From Treponema sp. (GTDB taxonomy: Bacteria; Spirochaetota; Spirochaetia; Treponematales; Breznakiellaceae): a stretch of 64,000 bases of DNA. The stretch covers positions 1 to 64,000 of the forward strand of contig WQTD01000014.1 of the NCBI GenBank assembly GCA_009786455.1, read 5' to 3'. The notes beneath the pieces are model-generated. The model was not told the origin of the DNA, searched no databases, and worked only from the letters and a program-made list of their open reading frames with translations. The position numbers and the translations under genes were made by a program. How positions within the stretch are numbered: the stretch's first letter is position 1; each line of letters starts with the position of its first letter. This document shows, one piece after another, positions 1 through 9,348 of this stretch.

Positions 1-453
1 TTTTTATCTATCCAGTGCGACTCCGCTCTTCGTAATATTGTCCGCCTTTATCCTTACGACGCTTACGGAAGCGGCGCATCAGAAGATGCGAGCGAAAAAT
101 CCCTGCACGGATCCAGCCAGGAAATCGCAGTTAAATTAAAAAACGAGATTCAAAATAAGGTTGAAATAGCAGGGCTTGAAATAATAGAAGCGCGTATTAC
201 AAACCTTTACTACGCTCCTGAAATCGCAGCGGCGATGCTTCAAAGACAGCAGGCTTCCGCTGTTGTTGACGCAAGGCATTTAATAGTTCAGGGAGCTGTC
301 GGCATGGTGGAAATGGCTTTATTAAAATTAAACGAGAAAGGCATTGTAAACCTAGATGAAGAAAGGAAAGCCGCGATGGTCAGCAATCTTCTTGTCGTTC
401 TATGCGGCAACAGGGACGCTCAGCCTGTTGTAAACTCAGGCACAATTTATTGA
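1..453 (+). CDS. SPFH/Band 7 domain protein, C-terminal part (5' truncated by window edge)
   Basis: Frame 1 is open from base 1; translation ...EIQNKVEIAGLEIIEARITNLYYAPEIAAAMLQRQQASAVVDARHLIVQGAVGMVEMAL... resembles SPFH family C-termini. Confidence 0.8.
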   Translation, partial: FLSIQCDSALRNIVRLYPYDAYGSGASEDASEKSLHGSSQEIAVKLKNEIQNKVEIAGLEIIEARITNLYYAPEIAAAMLQRQQASAVVDARHLIVQGAVGMVEMALLKLNEKGIVNLDEERKAAMVSNLLVVLCGNRDAQPVVNSGTIY

Positions 454-614
454 TGCCTGAAAATAAAGACGGCGAAAAAAAACAGATTTTGCTTCGCCTG
501 TCAGCATCGCTTTGGAAGGAACTTGCCGCCTGGGCGCAGGACGATTTTCGTTCGATTAACGGGCAAATCGAGTTCCTTTTAAGCGAGTGCGTTAAAAAAA
601 GAAAAAAAGGCTAA
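453..614 (+). CDS. Small Arc/ribbon-helix-helix-like DNA-binding protein
   Basis: ATG at 453 overlaps the TGA of the upstream gene; MPENKDGEKKQILLRLSASLWKELAAWAQDDFRSINGQIEFLLSECVKKRKKG matches Arc-type RHH pattern. Confidence 0.7.
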   Translation: MPENKDGEKKQILLRLSASLWKELAAWAQDDFRSINGQIEFLLSECVKKRKKG

Positions 615-1261
615 CGAGCTTCTCTTCCGATGGTAGTGGTTTTTCCGTGTCCGGGATAAACAACGATTTCACCGTCCATGTCAAAAAGGCGGCGAAGGCT
701 TGTTTCCATATCGTTATCACTTCCGCCGGGGAGATCGGTTCTGCCGTAACCGTTTTTAAAAAGAGTGTCGCCTGTAAATAAAATACCTGCTTTTTTATCC
801 CAAAAAGCAGCGCTTCCCTGAGTATGCCCGGGAAGGTGCAGAACTTTAAAAGGACCGATTGTTTCTCCGTCTTCAAGGAGAACATCGGCGGGAGGAAGCC
901 CGTCTTTTCCTGAAGGCCAAAGGGAATCTATAAAAGAAGCATCGCCCAGTGCTGCCGCTGCGCTTTTGCTTTGAGTCTCATAGGCGTTCCTGCCTAGATA
1001 ATCAGAATCAAGGTGATGGATTGCGATCTTTGCATTCCCGTATTTTTTTTTCAAATTGGGCACAGCGCCGATATGGTCAAAATGCCCGTGAGTCAGTAAT
1101 ATATACATGAGGGAAAGACCGGATTTTTCCAGAGAGGATATAATCGCATCCGCTTCATCTCCGGGGTCAATGACTATTGCGTTATTGTCATCGTACTGAT
1201 ATATCCAGCAGTTAGTCATAATGGGACCGATTGTTAAATGAATAATGTTCTTGTCTGACAT
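611..1261 (-). CDS. MBL-fold metallo-hydrolase (glyoxalase II-like)
   Basis: THGHFDHIGAVP, LPGHTQGSAAFW, FTGDTLF, VYPGHGKTT motifs. Confidence 0.9.
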   Translation of the reverse strand: MSDKNIIHLTIGPIMTNCWIYQYDDNNAIVIDPGDEADAIISSLEKSGLSLMYILLTHGHFDHIGAVPNLKKKYGNAKIAIHHLDSDYLGRNAYETQSKSAAAALGDASFIDSLWPSGKDGLPPADVLLEDGETIGPFKVLHLPGHTQGSAAFWDKKAGILFTGDTLFKNGYGRTDLPGGSDNDMETSLRRLFDMDGEIVVYPGHGKTTTIGREAR

Positions 1262-1317
1262 GGAGGGATATTAACACGAGAACTTTTTATTTTCTAGCTA
1301 TAATTTTAATTGTTGCG

Positions 1318-2418
1318 GTGTGGTATGGAATTATTCCCATGATCGGGGCTTTATACAGCCGTTACAAATGGAGTCTTTTCAGAAAACGTTTTATTAATCT
1401 GACGCTCATGCCTCTTTTGGATTACAGGCAATACCGGCAGATTGAAGATGAAGGCGGCATCTTCCGTTTTACAGGAGAAATTGAGTCAATTACTGACGGT
1501 CGCATTCTTTGGGTAAAAGGAGATGATCTGACATTGCCTGTTTCTCTTGAAAAAACAAAATGTTTTCTTTTACCCAAAAACGAAGGAGATGAAATTCCTG
1601 ATGCTCCCGAACAGATTCGCTGGAACAGGGTTTCAACATTAACGGAAGGCGTAAAAGTTTATATAGGCGGAAAACTGCAGAAACAAAACAATAGGCTCAA
1701 TTTTACAAGTACGCATGACAACCCGCTCATTGTAATTTTTTACAACTGTCCTGAAACAGAACTGACAGGCAATATAATCCGCGCAGCCAGAACTCACAAT
1801 AATTACTGGAATACCCTCACTCCTGCTTCGCTTGTTATCGGCGCTCTTTCGCTGATTTTTATAGCCGCTTCCCTTTTAAGCAGACCAGCTTTCCGCGTTA
1901 CTGTAATAAGTTCGCTTGTTGCGGTTTTTATTCCAATTCTTCCGATTATCCCGCCGGGATATTTACTTACGGTTCTTTACCGGCGAATGACATGGTATTC
2001 AAGAAAATACAGGGCATACTGGGATCTTTCCCACCTGCCTTTAAGATATCTTAAAGACGGCAAAGACACTGCGGTTTTAAATACAGGCGAAAAATATGGT
2101 TATGTGAAATTAAACACCCTTCCCGCCGAAGCCGCAAAAGGAGAAATTCCATTTCTTATTTCAGAAGGTTTTTTGGAAGGAGGAAAGCGCGAATTTTATT
2201 TTTTCGGGATTAAAGAATCTTCTGAAGCGCTGCCTGTAAAATCAAAAGATCCATTTGTAAGTTTCGGCATACTTCCGGCTTTTCCCGCTGCACTGACGCG
2301 CCGTTATGCAATCAAAGCTTATGTAATGGACGTGTTTGCGTGGTTTATTTTACTGGTAGGTATTTTTATAAATATTGTCTTTGTTTTTCTGGTTTTGTCA
2401 TTACTCGGAGCTTTATAA
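1318..2418 (+). CDS. Membrane protein of unknown function (start probably upstream of 1318)
   Basis: 366-aa ORF with several hydrophobic segments; frame stays open upstream with a hydrophobic stretch and a GGAGGG at 1262-1267. Confidence 0.7.
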   Translation: MWYGIIPMIGALYSRYKWSLFRKRFINLTLMPLLDYRQYRQIEDEGGIFRFTGEIESITDGRILWVKGDDLTLPVSLEKTKCFLLPKNEGDEIPDAPEQIRWNRVSTLTEGVKVYIGGKLQKQNNRLNFTSTHDNPLIVIFYNCPETELTGNIIRAARTHNNYWNTLTPASLVIGALSLIFIAASLLSRPAFRVTVISSLVAVFIPILPIIPPGYLLTVLYRRMTWYSRKYRAYWDLSHLPLRYLKDGKDTAVLNTGEKYGYVKLNTLPAEAAKGEIPFLISEGFLEGGKREFYFFGIKESSEALPVKSKDPFVSFGILPAFPAALTRRYAIKAYVMDVFAWFILLVGIFINIVFVFLVLSLLGAL

Positions 2419-2476
2419 AATTGTCAAGGTCTACCAGCAGAGTAACCGGCTTTATGGACAGACACTAATTACTCTT

Positions 2477-2986
2477 TTATTCCTCATTGCTTCTGGGTTT
2501 AGCGTAGTTGACAGTTAACGTTCTGCCTCGGAATTTAATGCCGTTTAACGCTTTGATAATTTCATCGGCTTTTATATCCCTGACCTGCACAAATGAATAA
2601 TTATCAAGGATTCTAATCATGCCGATATCATCCCTTGCGATTTTTGTTTTCGAAATAATAAGGGTAATTATTTCTCTTGGAAACAAACGGCGGTTCTTCC
2701 CTATGCTGATAAAGAGTTTTTTGGAAACTTCTTCCGGCAGGGAAATACATGATGATTTATCTTCGCCTTTTTTTAAAACAGGAATTATTTTTGCCGGCGG
2801 AATTTCTTTCTGATCGTAGTACATGAAAAGCCATGCGGCTGCCCATCCCCTTTTAAAAAGTGAAATTTCTTTTTTATAAAGTTTGTTGTACTGTTTTAAA
2901 AGGGCAAGATCGGTATCAGAATGTAATTTTTCAAGTATTACCTCAATATTCCCTATTGCTTTATCTTTGTTAAAATTTGATTCCAT
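2477..2986 (-). CDS. Stand-alone DbpA-type RNA-binding domain protein
   Basis: C-terminus FISIGKNRRLFPREIITLIISKTKIARDDIGMIRILDNYSFVQVRDIKADEIIKALNGIKFRGRTLTVNYAK resembles the DbpA RBD; internal ATG at 2986 avoids overlap with the upstream gene. Confidence 0.75.
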   Translation of the reverse strand: MESNFNKDKAIGNIEVILEKLHSDTDLALLKQYNKLYKKEISLFKRGWAAAWLFMYYDQKEIPPAKIIPVLKKGEDKSSCISLPEEVSKKLFISIGKNRRLFPREIITLIISKTKIARDDIGMIRILDNYSFVQVRDIKADEIIKALNGIKFRGRTLTVNYAKPRSNEE

Positions 2987-2990
2987 ACGC

Positions 2991-3950
2991 TTATTGTGTT
3001 CCTTCCATTTTTTGAATTGTCCCGTCATCATTGTATTTTAATTCGGTAACTTTCAGGCTGCGAAGCCAGGTCTTCCCGCCTGAAGGGACGCTGTCGTGAT
3101 GAAACAGATACCATTTTCCCTTATACTCTGTTATACAGTGATGGGTAGTCCAGCCGACAACCGGGGTAAGTATCACGCCCTGATATGTAAAAGGTCCATA
3201 AGGATTGTTTCCTGTCGCATAACATATAAGGTGGGTATCGCCTGTTGAATATGAAAAATAATATTTTCCACCGCATTTATGCATCCATGAAGCTTCAAAA
3301 AAACGGCGTTCAGTATCGCCTGCTGTAAGCGGTTTACCGCTCCTGTCAAGAATAACAACAGGTTTTGGATCTTCTGCGAATTGAAGCATATCACCGCTAA
3401 GTTTGGCGACCCGTGCGCAGATGGCATTCTCGTTATCAGCAGGATAAGCGCCGTTTTCAAGCGCTTTATTATCCCTGTAGCGCTGAAGTTGCCCTCCCCA
3501 GATGCCTCCGAAATAAATAAAATAATCGCCGTTATCCTGAAAAACACATGGGTCTATGCTGTAGCTCCCTCGAATTGGATCATTCTGCGGAATAAAAGGT
3601 CCCTGAGGAAGGTCTGAGACAGCAACCCCCAAACGGAAAATATCATTTTTATCCTTAAGTGAAAAATACAAATAATACTTGCCGTTTTTACAGGCAACAT
3701 CACTGTCCCACAACTGCCGGCCTGCCCAGGGAATATCTTTTGTATCCAGAATAACTCCGTGATCCGTTACATCGCCTTTTTCAACATCATCAAGGGAAAA
3801 GGCGTGATAATCCTTCATGTCGAAATGATCGCCGCTGTCGTTTTCCTGTATTCCGCTCTCCCTGTCATGTGAGGGATAAATAAACAATTTATCGTTAAAA
3901 ACATGCGCGCAAGGGTCAGCCATATAATCGCCGGGTATCAAATACTTCAT
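2991..3950 (-). CDS. Glycoside hydrolase family 43-like protein (xylosidase/arabinosidase type)
   Basis: YMADPCAHVFNDKLFIYPSHD, WDSDVACKNGKYYLYFS, SIDPCVFQDNGDYFIYFGG, EASWMHKCGGKYYFSYS, GWTTHHCITEYKGKWYLFHHD. Confidence 0.85.
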   Translation of the reverse strand: MKYLIPGDYMADPCAHVFNDKLFIYPSHDRESGIQENDSGDHFDMKDYHAFSLDDVEKGDVTDHGVILDTKDIPWAGRQLWDSDVACKNGKYYLYFSLKDKNDIFRLGVAVSDLPQGPFIPQNDPIRGSYSIDPCVFQDNGDYFIYFGGIWGGQLQRYRDNKALENGAYPADNENAICARVAKLSGDMLQFAEDPKPVVILDRSGKPLTAGDTERRFFEASWMHKCGGKYYFSYSTGDTHLICYATGNNPYGPFTYQGVILTPVVGWTTHHCITEYKGKWYLFHHDSVPSGGKTWLRSLKVTELKYNDDGTIQKMEGTQ

Positions 3951-4052
3951 TTTTCTAAAATAACAGAAAAACAGGTATTTTGCAAGATTTTACTTTTTAC
4001 ACATATATTTCGATTGGTTGAATTGTTTTGTTTAAAAAAGTATTATTCGGTT

Positions 4053-6707
4053 ATGAATTCAATAGAGCTTGCAAAAGCCTATAATCCAAAGACCTTTGAA
4101 GATTCCGTTTATGCCGCATGGAAAGAAAGCGGCGCTTTTGATCCGGAGTACTCAAAAAGCGGCGAAGCTCCCTTTGTTATTGTGATTCCTCCGCCCAATG
4201 TTACAGGCGTACTTCACCTCGGGCATGGTCTTAACAACAGTCTTCAGGATATCATTGTGCGGTTCCACCGCATGAGGGGAGTTCCAACGCTCTGGGTTCC
4301 AGGCACCGATCATGCGGGTATAGCAACTCAAAATGTGGTTGAACGCAGACTAAAAGAACAGGGAAAAAGCCGCCGCGATTTAGGGCGCGAAAAATTCCTT
4401 AAGGAGACATGGAAAGTAAAAGACGAGCATCACGCTTTTATAACAAAACAGCTTGAAAAAATGGGAGCCAGCGTTGACTGGAAAAGAGAACGCTTTACAA
4501 TGGACGAAGGTCTTTCGCGCGCGGTGCGTGAAGTCTTTGTCACGCTTTTCGAGCGCGGTCTTTTGTACAGGGGAAACTATCTTGTAAACTGGTGTACTTC
4601 ATGCGGCACAGCTCTTGCCGACGACGAAGTTGAACACGAAGAGGTCAAGAGCAAGATGTACCATCTTCGTTATTATTTAACAGGCGAAAAAGACAAATTT
4701 TTGGAAATTGCCACAACGCGCCCGGAGACTCTGTTAGGCGACACTGCGGTTGCCGTTCACCCGGAAGATGAACGGTATTCGGCGTTCAGGGGAAAAACCC
4801 TGCGCCTTCCGCTTACAGACAGGGATATTCCTGTGATTTTTGATTCTTATGTTGACCGCGCTTTCGGCACAGGAGCGTTAAAAGTAACTCCCGGTCATGA
4901 TCCCAATGACTGGGAGCTTGCAAAAAAACATAATTTGCACGTTATTAATATTCTCAACCCTGACGGAACATTAAATGATGAAGTTCCGGAAAAATACCGC
5001 GGTCTTTCTGTAAAAAAAGCTAGAACACTGGTCTTGGAGGATTTAACAGCCGGTCTCTGGTTTGTAAAAGAAGAGCCGATCAGCCACTCTGTCGGGCACT
5101 GTTACCGCTGTCATACGGTTATTGAACCTTCTCTTTCAGAGCAGTGGTTTGTCAGGATGAAACCGTTAGCTGAAAAAGCCTTAAGAAGCTGGCAAAAGGG
5201 AGAGATTGTTTTTTATCCTAAAAAATGGGAAAACACATACAGGCACTGGATGGAAAATATCCGCGACTGGTGCGTCAGCCGCCAGCTATGGTGGGGACAC
5301 AGAATACCGGCGTGGACATGCGGTGGCTGCGGAAAGCTGACAGTTTCGCGTAACGACATCGACACATGTCCTGAATGCGGAAGTAAAAACGTCGCGCAGG
5401 ATCCAGACGTTCTTGACACGTGGTTTTCAAGCTGGCTGTGGCCTTTCAGTACTTTGGGCTGGGAAAAAACGGGTTGTACCGCTTCTGATCTTGAAAAATA
5501 CTACCCTACCACAGCGCTTGTTACAGGCTACGACATAATCTTCTTCTGGGTCGCAAGAATGATCATGGCAGGTCTTGAGTTTACGGGGAAATCGCCGTTC
5601 CGCGACGTATATATCCACGGGCTTGTCCGTGACAAACAAGGACGCAAGATGAGCAAATCCCTGGGAAACGGTCTTGATCCGCTTGAACTTGTGGATGAGT
5701 TTGGCTCTGACGCGATGAAGTTCACCCTTGCTTTCATGTGCGCGCAAGGACAGGATATCCTTGTTGACAAAGAATCTTTTAAAATGGGATCCAAATTCGC
5801 GAACAAGATATGGAACGCCAGCCGTTATATACTCATGAATCTTGACGGACGGCGGTTAATAAAAAATCCGCAATTAATCGCATCCGATAAATGGATATGC
5901 TCAAGGCTTAACAACGCGGCAAAATCCATGAGGGAAGCTTTTTTTTCGTACCGTTACAATGACGCAGCTCTTACAGCTTATGAATACTTCTGGAACGATT
6001 TCTGCGACTGGTATGTTGAAGCGACCAAACTTTCAATGAAAAACGGCGCAGATGAGGAGAAGAACCGCGCAACTTCTGTTTTACTTGACGTGCTTGCATC
6101 CTCGTTAAAGCTTCTCCATCCGCTTCTTCCCTTTGTGACAGAAGAAATATATCAAAAACTTCCGAATAAAACAGAAAATTTATTAATCTGCAGCCGGTAT
6201 CCTGATTATGATGAAAAGCTCAGCTCGCCTGAAGAAGAAAACAACTTCGGCGCGCTTCAGTCCCTTGTCACAATGATCAGGACTTTACGCAGCGAATGCG
6301 CGATAACTGTGGATAAAAAATTGCGCGTAATTGTACGCGCAGGCAGGGAGCTTGAAAAACCGTTTGCTGAAAACGATGGTCTTATAAGACTTTTGGCAGG
6401 AATAGGAGAATTGTCGTTTGAAAAAATATCGGAACATGAACGCCCCGCAGGTTCAATCGGAATGGCTGGCAATAATTTTGAAGTGTTTGTCTTTATCGCA
6501 GAAGCCGTTGATTTGGCGGCATTGAAGAAAAAATTGTCAAATGATCTTCACAGGGATCTTAAATACATTGACGGATTACGCGCAAAACTTTCAAATGAGC
6601 AGTTTGTAAAAAATGCGCCCGATGTTCTGGTATCAGAACAAAAAATTAAACTTGAAGAAACGATTAAGCGTACGGAAAAAACAGCAAATTACCTTAAGGA
6701 TTTGTAA
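4053..6707 (+). CDS. valS: Valyl-tRNA synthetase
   Basis: PPPNVTGVLHLGHGLNN, GRKMSKSLGNGLDPLELVDEFGSDAMKFTLAF; start MNSIELAKAYNPK at 4053 rather than ORF start 3903. Confidence 0.95.
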   Translation: MNSIELAKAYNPKTFEDSVYAAWKESGAFDPEYSKSGEAPFVIVIPPPNVTGVLHLGHGLNNSLQDIIVRFHRMRGVPTLWVPGTDHAGIATQNVVERRLKEQGKSRRDLGREKFLKETWKVKDEHHAFITKQLEKMGASVDWKRERFTMDEGLSRAVREVFVTLFERGLLYRGNYLVNWCTSCGTALADDEVEHEEVKSKMYHLRYYLTGEKDKFLEIATTRPETLLGDTAVAVHPEDERYSAFRGKTLRLPLTDRDIPVIFDSYVDRAFGTGALKVTPGHDPNDWELAKKHNLHVINILNPDGTLNDEVPEKYRGLSVKKARTLVLEDLTAGLWFVKEEPISHSVGHCYRCHTVIEPSLSEQWFVRMKPLAEKALRSWQKGEIVFYPKKWENTYRHWMENIRDWCVSRQLWWGHRIPAWTCGGCGKLTVSRNDIDTCPECGSKNVAQDPDVLDTWFSSWLWPFSTLGWEKTGCTASDLEKYYPTTALVTGYDIIFFWVARMIMAGLEFTGKSPFRDVYIHGLVRDKQGRKMSKSLGNGLDPLELVDEFGSDAMKFTLAFMCAQGQDILVDKESFKMGSKFANKIWNASRYILMNLDGRRLIKNPQLIASDKWICSRLNNAAKSMREAFFSYRYNDAALTAYEYFWNDFCDWYVEATKLSMKNGADEEKNRATSVLLDVLASSLKLLHPLLPFVTEEIYQKLPNKTENLLICSRYPDYDEKLSSPEEENNFGALQSLVTMIRTLRSECAITVDKKLRVIVRAGRELEKPFAENDGLIRLLAGIGELSFEKISEHERPAGSIGMAGNNFEVFVFIAEAVDLAALKKKLSNDLHRDLKYIDGLRAKLSNEQFVKNAPDVLVSEQKIKLEETIKRTEKTANYLKDL

Positions 6708-7304
6708 ATGACAATAGAACAAATGCTTCAAATGAGCGGAATGCACCTGGTCCCTTATATTCAGATTGCCACTTATCTTATCGGCAAATCACGTGAAGCA
6801 GGCGGTAATATGTTCCGTCATCAGCTTGATACAATGGCTATACTTATTGATTACGGCTACATTGATTCTGTTTTGCTTAAAGCGTCCATCGTTCATGACG
6901 TACTCGAAGATATCCCGGAGTTCAATCACAATACCATGCTGTGCATAGATTCCGAAGCTCACCTTGTTTATAATCTTGTAAAGGAAGTTACGCGCCTCTA
7001 CGGTGAAAATAAAACTGATTTTCTCACTCGCATAAAGGAAAAAGGTTCGCATTACGCAAAAGTCCTTAAGGTATCAGATCGCATATCAAACATGATCTCG
7101 CTTGGTTTTGTAAATAATCTTGATTTTGTTGAACGTTACATAAATGAAACGGAAAAATTTGTGATTCCGATTGCGGCTCAGGTTGATCACAATATGCTTA
7201 TTGAACTCGGCGATCTTGTCAATTCAAGGAGAAAATACCTTGAAGATTTCCGTCATTTTGGGCAGATTAATTCAGAAGCGGAAAGTCAGGCGCAGGGTTT
7301 CTGA
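6708..7304 (+). CDS. Stand-alone HD-domain protein resembling the (p)ppGpp hydrolase domain of Rel/SpoT
   Basis: FRHQLDTMAIL, HDVLED and KVSDRISNM motifs in Rel/SpoT HD order; starts immediately after the valS stop. Confidence 0.7.
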   Translation: MTIEQMLQMSGMHLVPYIQIATYLIGKSREAGGNMFRHQLDTMAILIDYGYIDSVLLKASIVHDVLEDIPEFNHNTMLCIDSEAHLVYNLVKEVTRLYGENKTDFLTRIKEKGSHYAKVLKVSDRISNMISLGFVNNLDFVERYINETEKFVIPIAAQVDHNMLIELGDLVNSRRKYLEDFRHFGQINSEAESQAQGF

Positions 7305-7367
7305 AAAAATGCGTTTCATTACAAATCAAATTTTCCGTTTCATGAACGGGGCATTAATATACAGACA

Positions 7368-9308
7368 ATGAAATTACTGGAAAATATAAACCTGCCGGGC
7401 GATATAAAAAACATGACATTTCAGGAGTTAAACCTTCTTGCGCAGGAGTTAAGGGAGCAGATTGTTTCTACAGTTTCCGCCAACGGCGGGCATCTTGCTT
7501 CCAATCTTGGTACGGTAGAACTCAGCATCGCGCTGCACCGCGTTTTTAATTCTCCGCAGGATAAAATCATCTGGGATGTCGGGCATCAATGTTATGCGCA
7601 TAAACTGCTCACTGGGCGTTACTCTTCTTTTCAATCCCTTCGCAAATACGGAGGACTTGCAGGATTCCCCAAGCGAAGCGAAAGTCCTCATGACGCGTTT
7701 AATACAGGGCATGCTTCAACTTCAATCTCCGCGGCTTTGGGGCTTCTTTCCGCCGATCGCATGCAAAACGGCAATGGATACGCAATCGCCGTTATAGGCG
7801 ACGGAGCGCTTACAGGCGGCATGGCATATGAGGCGCTGTCGCACGCGGGACATTTGGGTCTCCCTTTAATTGTAATTCTCAATGATAACAAAATGTCCAT
7901 AAGTCAGAATGTGGGAGGAATGTCAAAATATTTAAGCCGTCTTTCCATGAAGGCGAATTATCAAACCTTCCGTTTAAATTTCGATACAATGGCAAAAAAA
8001 ATCCCCTTTATGGGAGAAGCGTTTTTTAACCTGATACAAAGATTAAAACGCGCTGTAAAAGCTGTTTTTTATACCGATAATTTTTTTGTTGATCTCGGTT
8101 ATGAATATGTAGGACCGATAGACGGTCATAACATCCGGATTCTGACCGAAGTGCTTGAAGACGTCCGCAAGTTATATGAATCACAGGGACGAAGCAAACA
8201 AGGCGCAAAGTACCGTCCTGTTGTCATTCATGCAATTACGCTGAAAGGCAAGGGTTACTCATTCGCAGAAGACGAGCCTGACATATATCACGGTGTTGCA
8301 TCCTTTCCCATTGACGGAGGTTTGAAAAATCATATAACGGTCAAAAGACTGACTTTCACTCAGGCTTTTTCAAACGCTCTTGTAAAAGCGGCGCAAAAAG
8401 ATGAAAAGGTTGTTGCCGTTACAGCCGCAATGAAAACAGGAACAGGACTTACCGTTTTTGCAGATGAATTTCCGTGGCGTTTGTTCGATGTGGGCATAGC
8501 GGAAGAACACGCCGCTACCTTCGCCTCTGGTCTTGCCGCCGGAGGTCTTAAGCCTGTAGCGGCTGTCTATTCAACATTTATTCAGCGCTCATTTGATCAG
8601 ATAATCCACGACGCCGCTCTTCAAAAGCTGCCTGTAATATTCGCTCTTGACAGAGCCGGTTTTGTGGAAGCGGACGGAGAAACCCATCAGGGGTTATTTG
8701 ACATCGCTTTATTCCGCAGCGTACCTAACATGACGCTTCTCTCTCCTGCAAGCGAAAAAGAACTCCAGCTTATGCTGGAATGGGCGCTTGATATTGAAAA
8801 ACGGGAAATGAGCGGAAAGGGTCCTGTTGTTATCCGTTATCCAAAAGCATACTGTCCTGATGAAATCGATTCTTTCTCAAAACCGGTTGAAAACGGAAGA
8901 GGCGTCTGGGTAAGGAAAGATGAAAAAAGCAGAACGTGTATTTTATTCACGGGAGGTCTTTATCCCGAAGCTGATAAAGCCGCGTCAATTCTAGAAAATA
9001 AAGGAATTAATATCGATCTTTATAATTTGAGGTTTTTAAAACCACTTGATGAAGATTATTTCATTTCTTTTCTTGGCAATTATTCGCTTGCTGTAATTCT
9101 TGAAGAGGGAATAAAAGACGGAGGCTTCGGCGAATATGCGGCTTCTCTTGAAAGAAATAAAAATTTAAAAATTTTAGTCCTTGCTGCAAATTCCGTATTT
9201 TATAAAGAAGATCGCTGCGTCGGCACAAGAAATGAATTGCTTGCGGGAAGCGGTCTTGACAGTCTCTCCATAGTTGATAGTATTTTAAAAAACCTTCAGG
9301 ATTCTTAA
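7368..9308 (+). CDS. dxs: 1-deoxy-D-xylulose-5-phosphate synthase
   Basis: GGHLASNLGTVELSIALHRVF, GDGALTGGMAYEALSHAG, DVGIAEEHAATFASGLA, DRAGFVEADGETHQGLFD. Confidence 0.95.
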   Translation: MKLLENINLPGDIKNMTFQELNLLAQELREQIVSTVSANGGHLASNLGTVELSIALHRVFNSPQDKIIWDVGHQCYAHKLLTGRYSSFQSLRKYGGLAGFPKRSESPHDAFNTGHASTSISAALGLLSADRMQNGNGYAIAVIGDGALTGGMAYEALSHAGHLGLPLIVILNDNKMSISQNVGGMSKYLSRLSMKANYQTFRLNFDTMAKKIPFMGEAFFNLIQRLKRAVKAVFYTDNFFVDLGYEYVGPIDGHNIRILTEVLEDVRKLYESQGRSKQGAKYRPVVIHAITLKGKGYSFAEDEPDIYHGVASFPIDGGLKNHITVKRLTFTQAFSNALVKAAQKDEKVVAVTAAMKTGTGLTVFADEFPWRLFDVGIAEEHAATFASGLAAGGLKPVAAVYSTFIQRSFDQIIHDAALQKLPVIFALDRAGFVEADGETHQGLFDIALFRSVPNMTLLSPASEKELQLMLEWALDIEKREMSGKGPVVIRYPKAYCPDEIDSFSKPVENGRGVWVRKDEKSRTCILFTGGLYPEADKAASILENKGINIDLYNLRFLKPLDEDYFISFLGNYSLAVILEEGIKDGGFGEYAASLERNKNLKILVLAANSVFYKEDRCVGTRNELLAGSGLDSLSIVDSILKNLQDS

Positions 9309-9348
9309 ATTACTAGCCGTTTAACACCAGTCATTATATAATTAGCCG

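Noticed and set aside
3173-3547. 124-aa ORF inside the GH43 gene
   Set aside because: Same-strand alternative frame of a well-supported coding sequence
7330-7350. CCGTTTCATGAACGG small hairpin before dxs
   Set aside because: Only about 5-6 bp, likely chance
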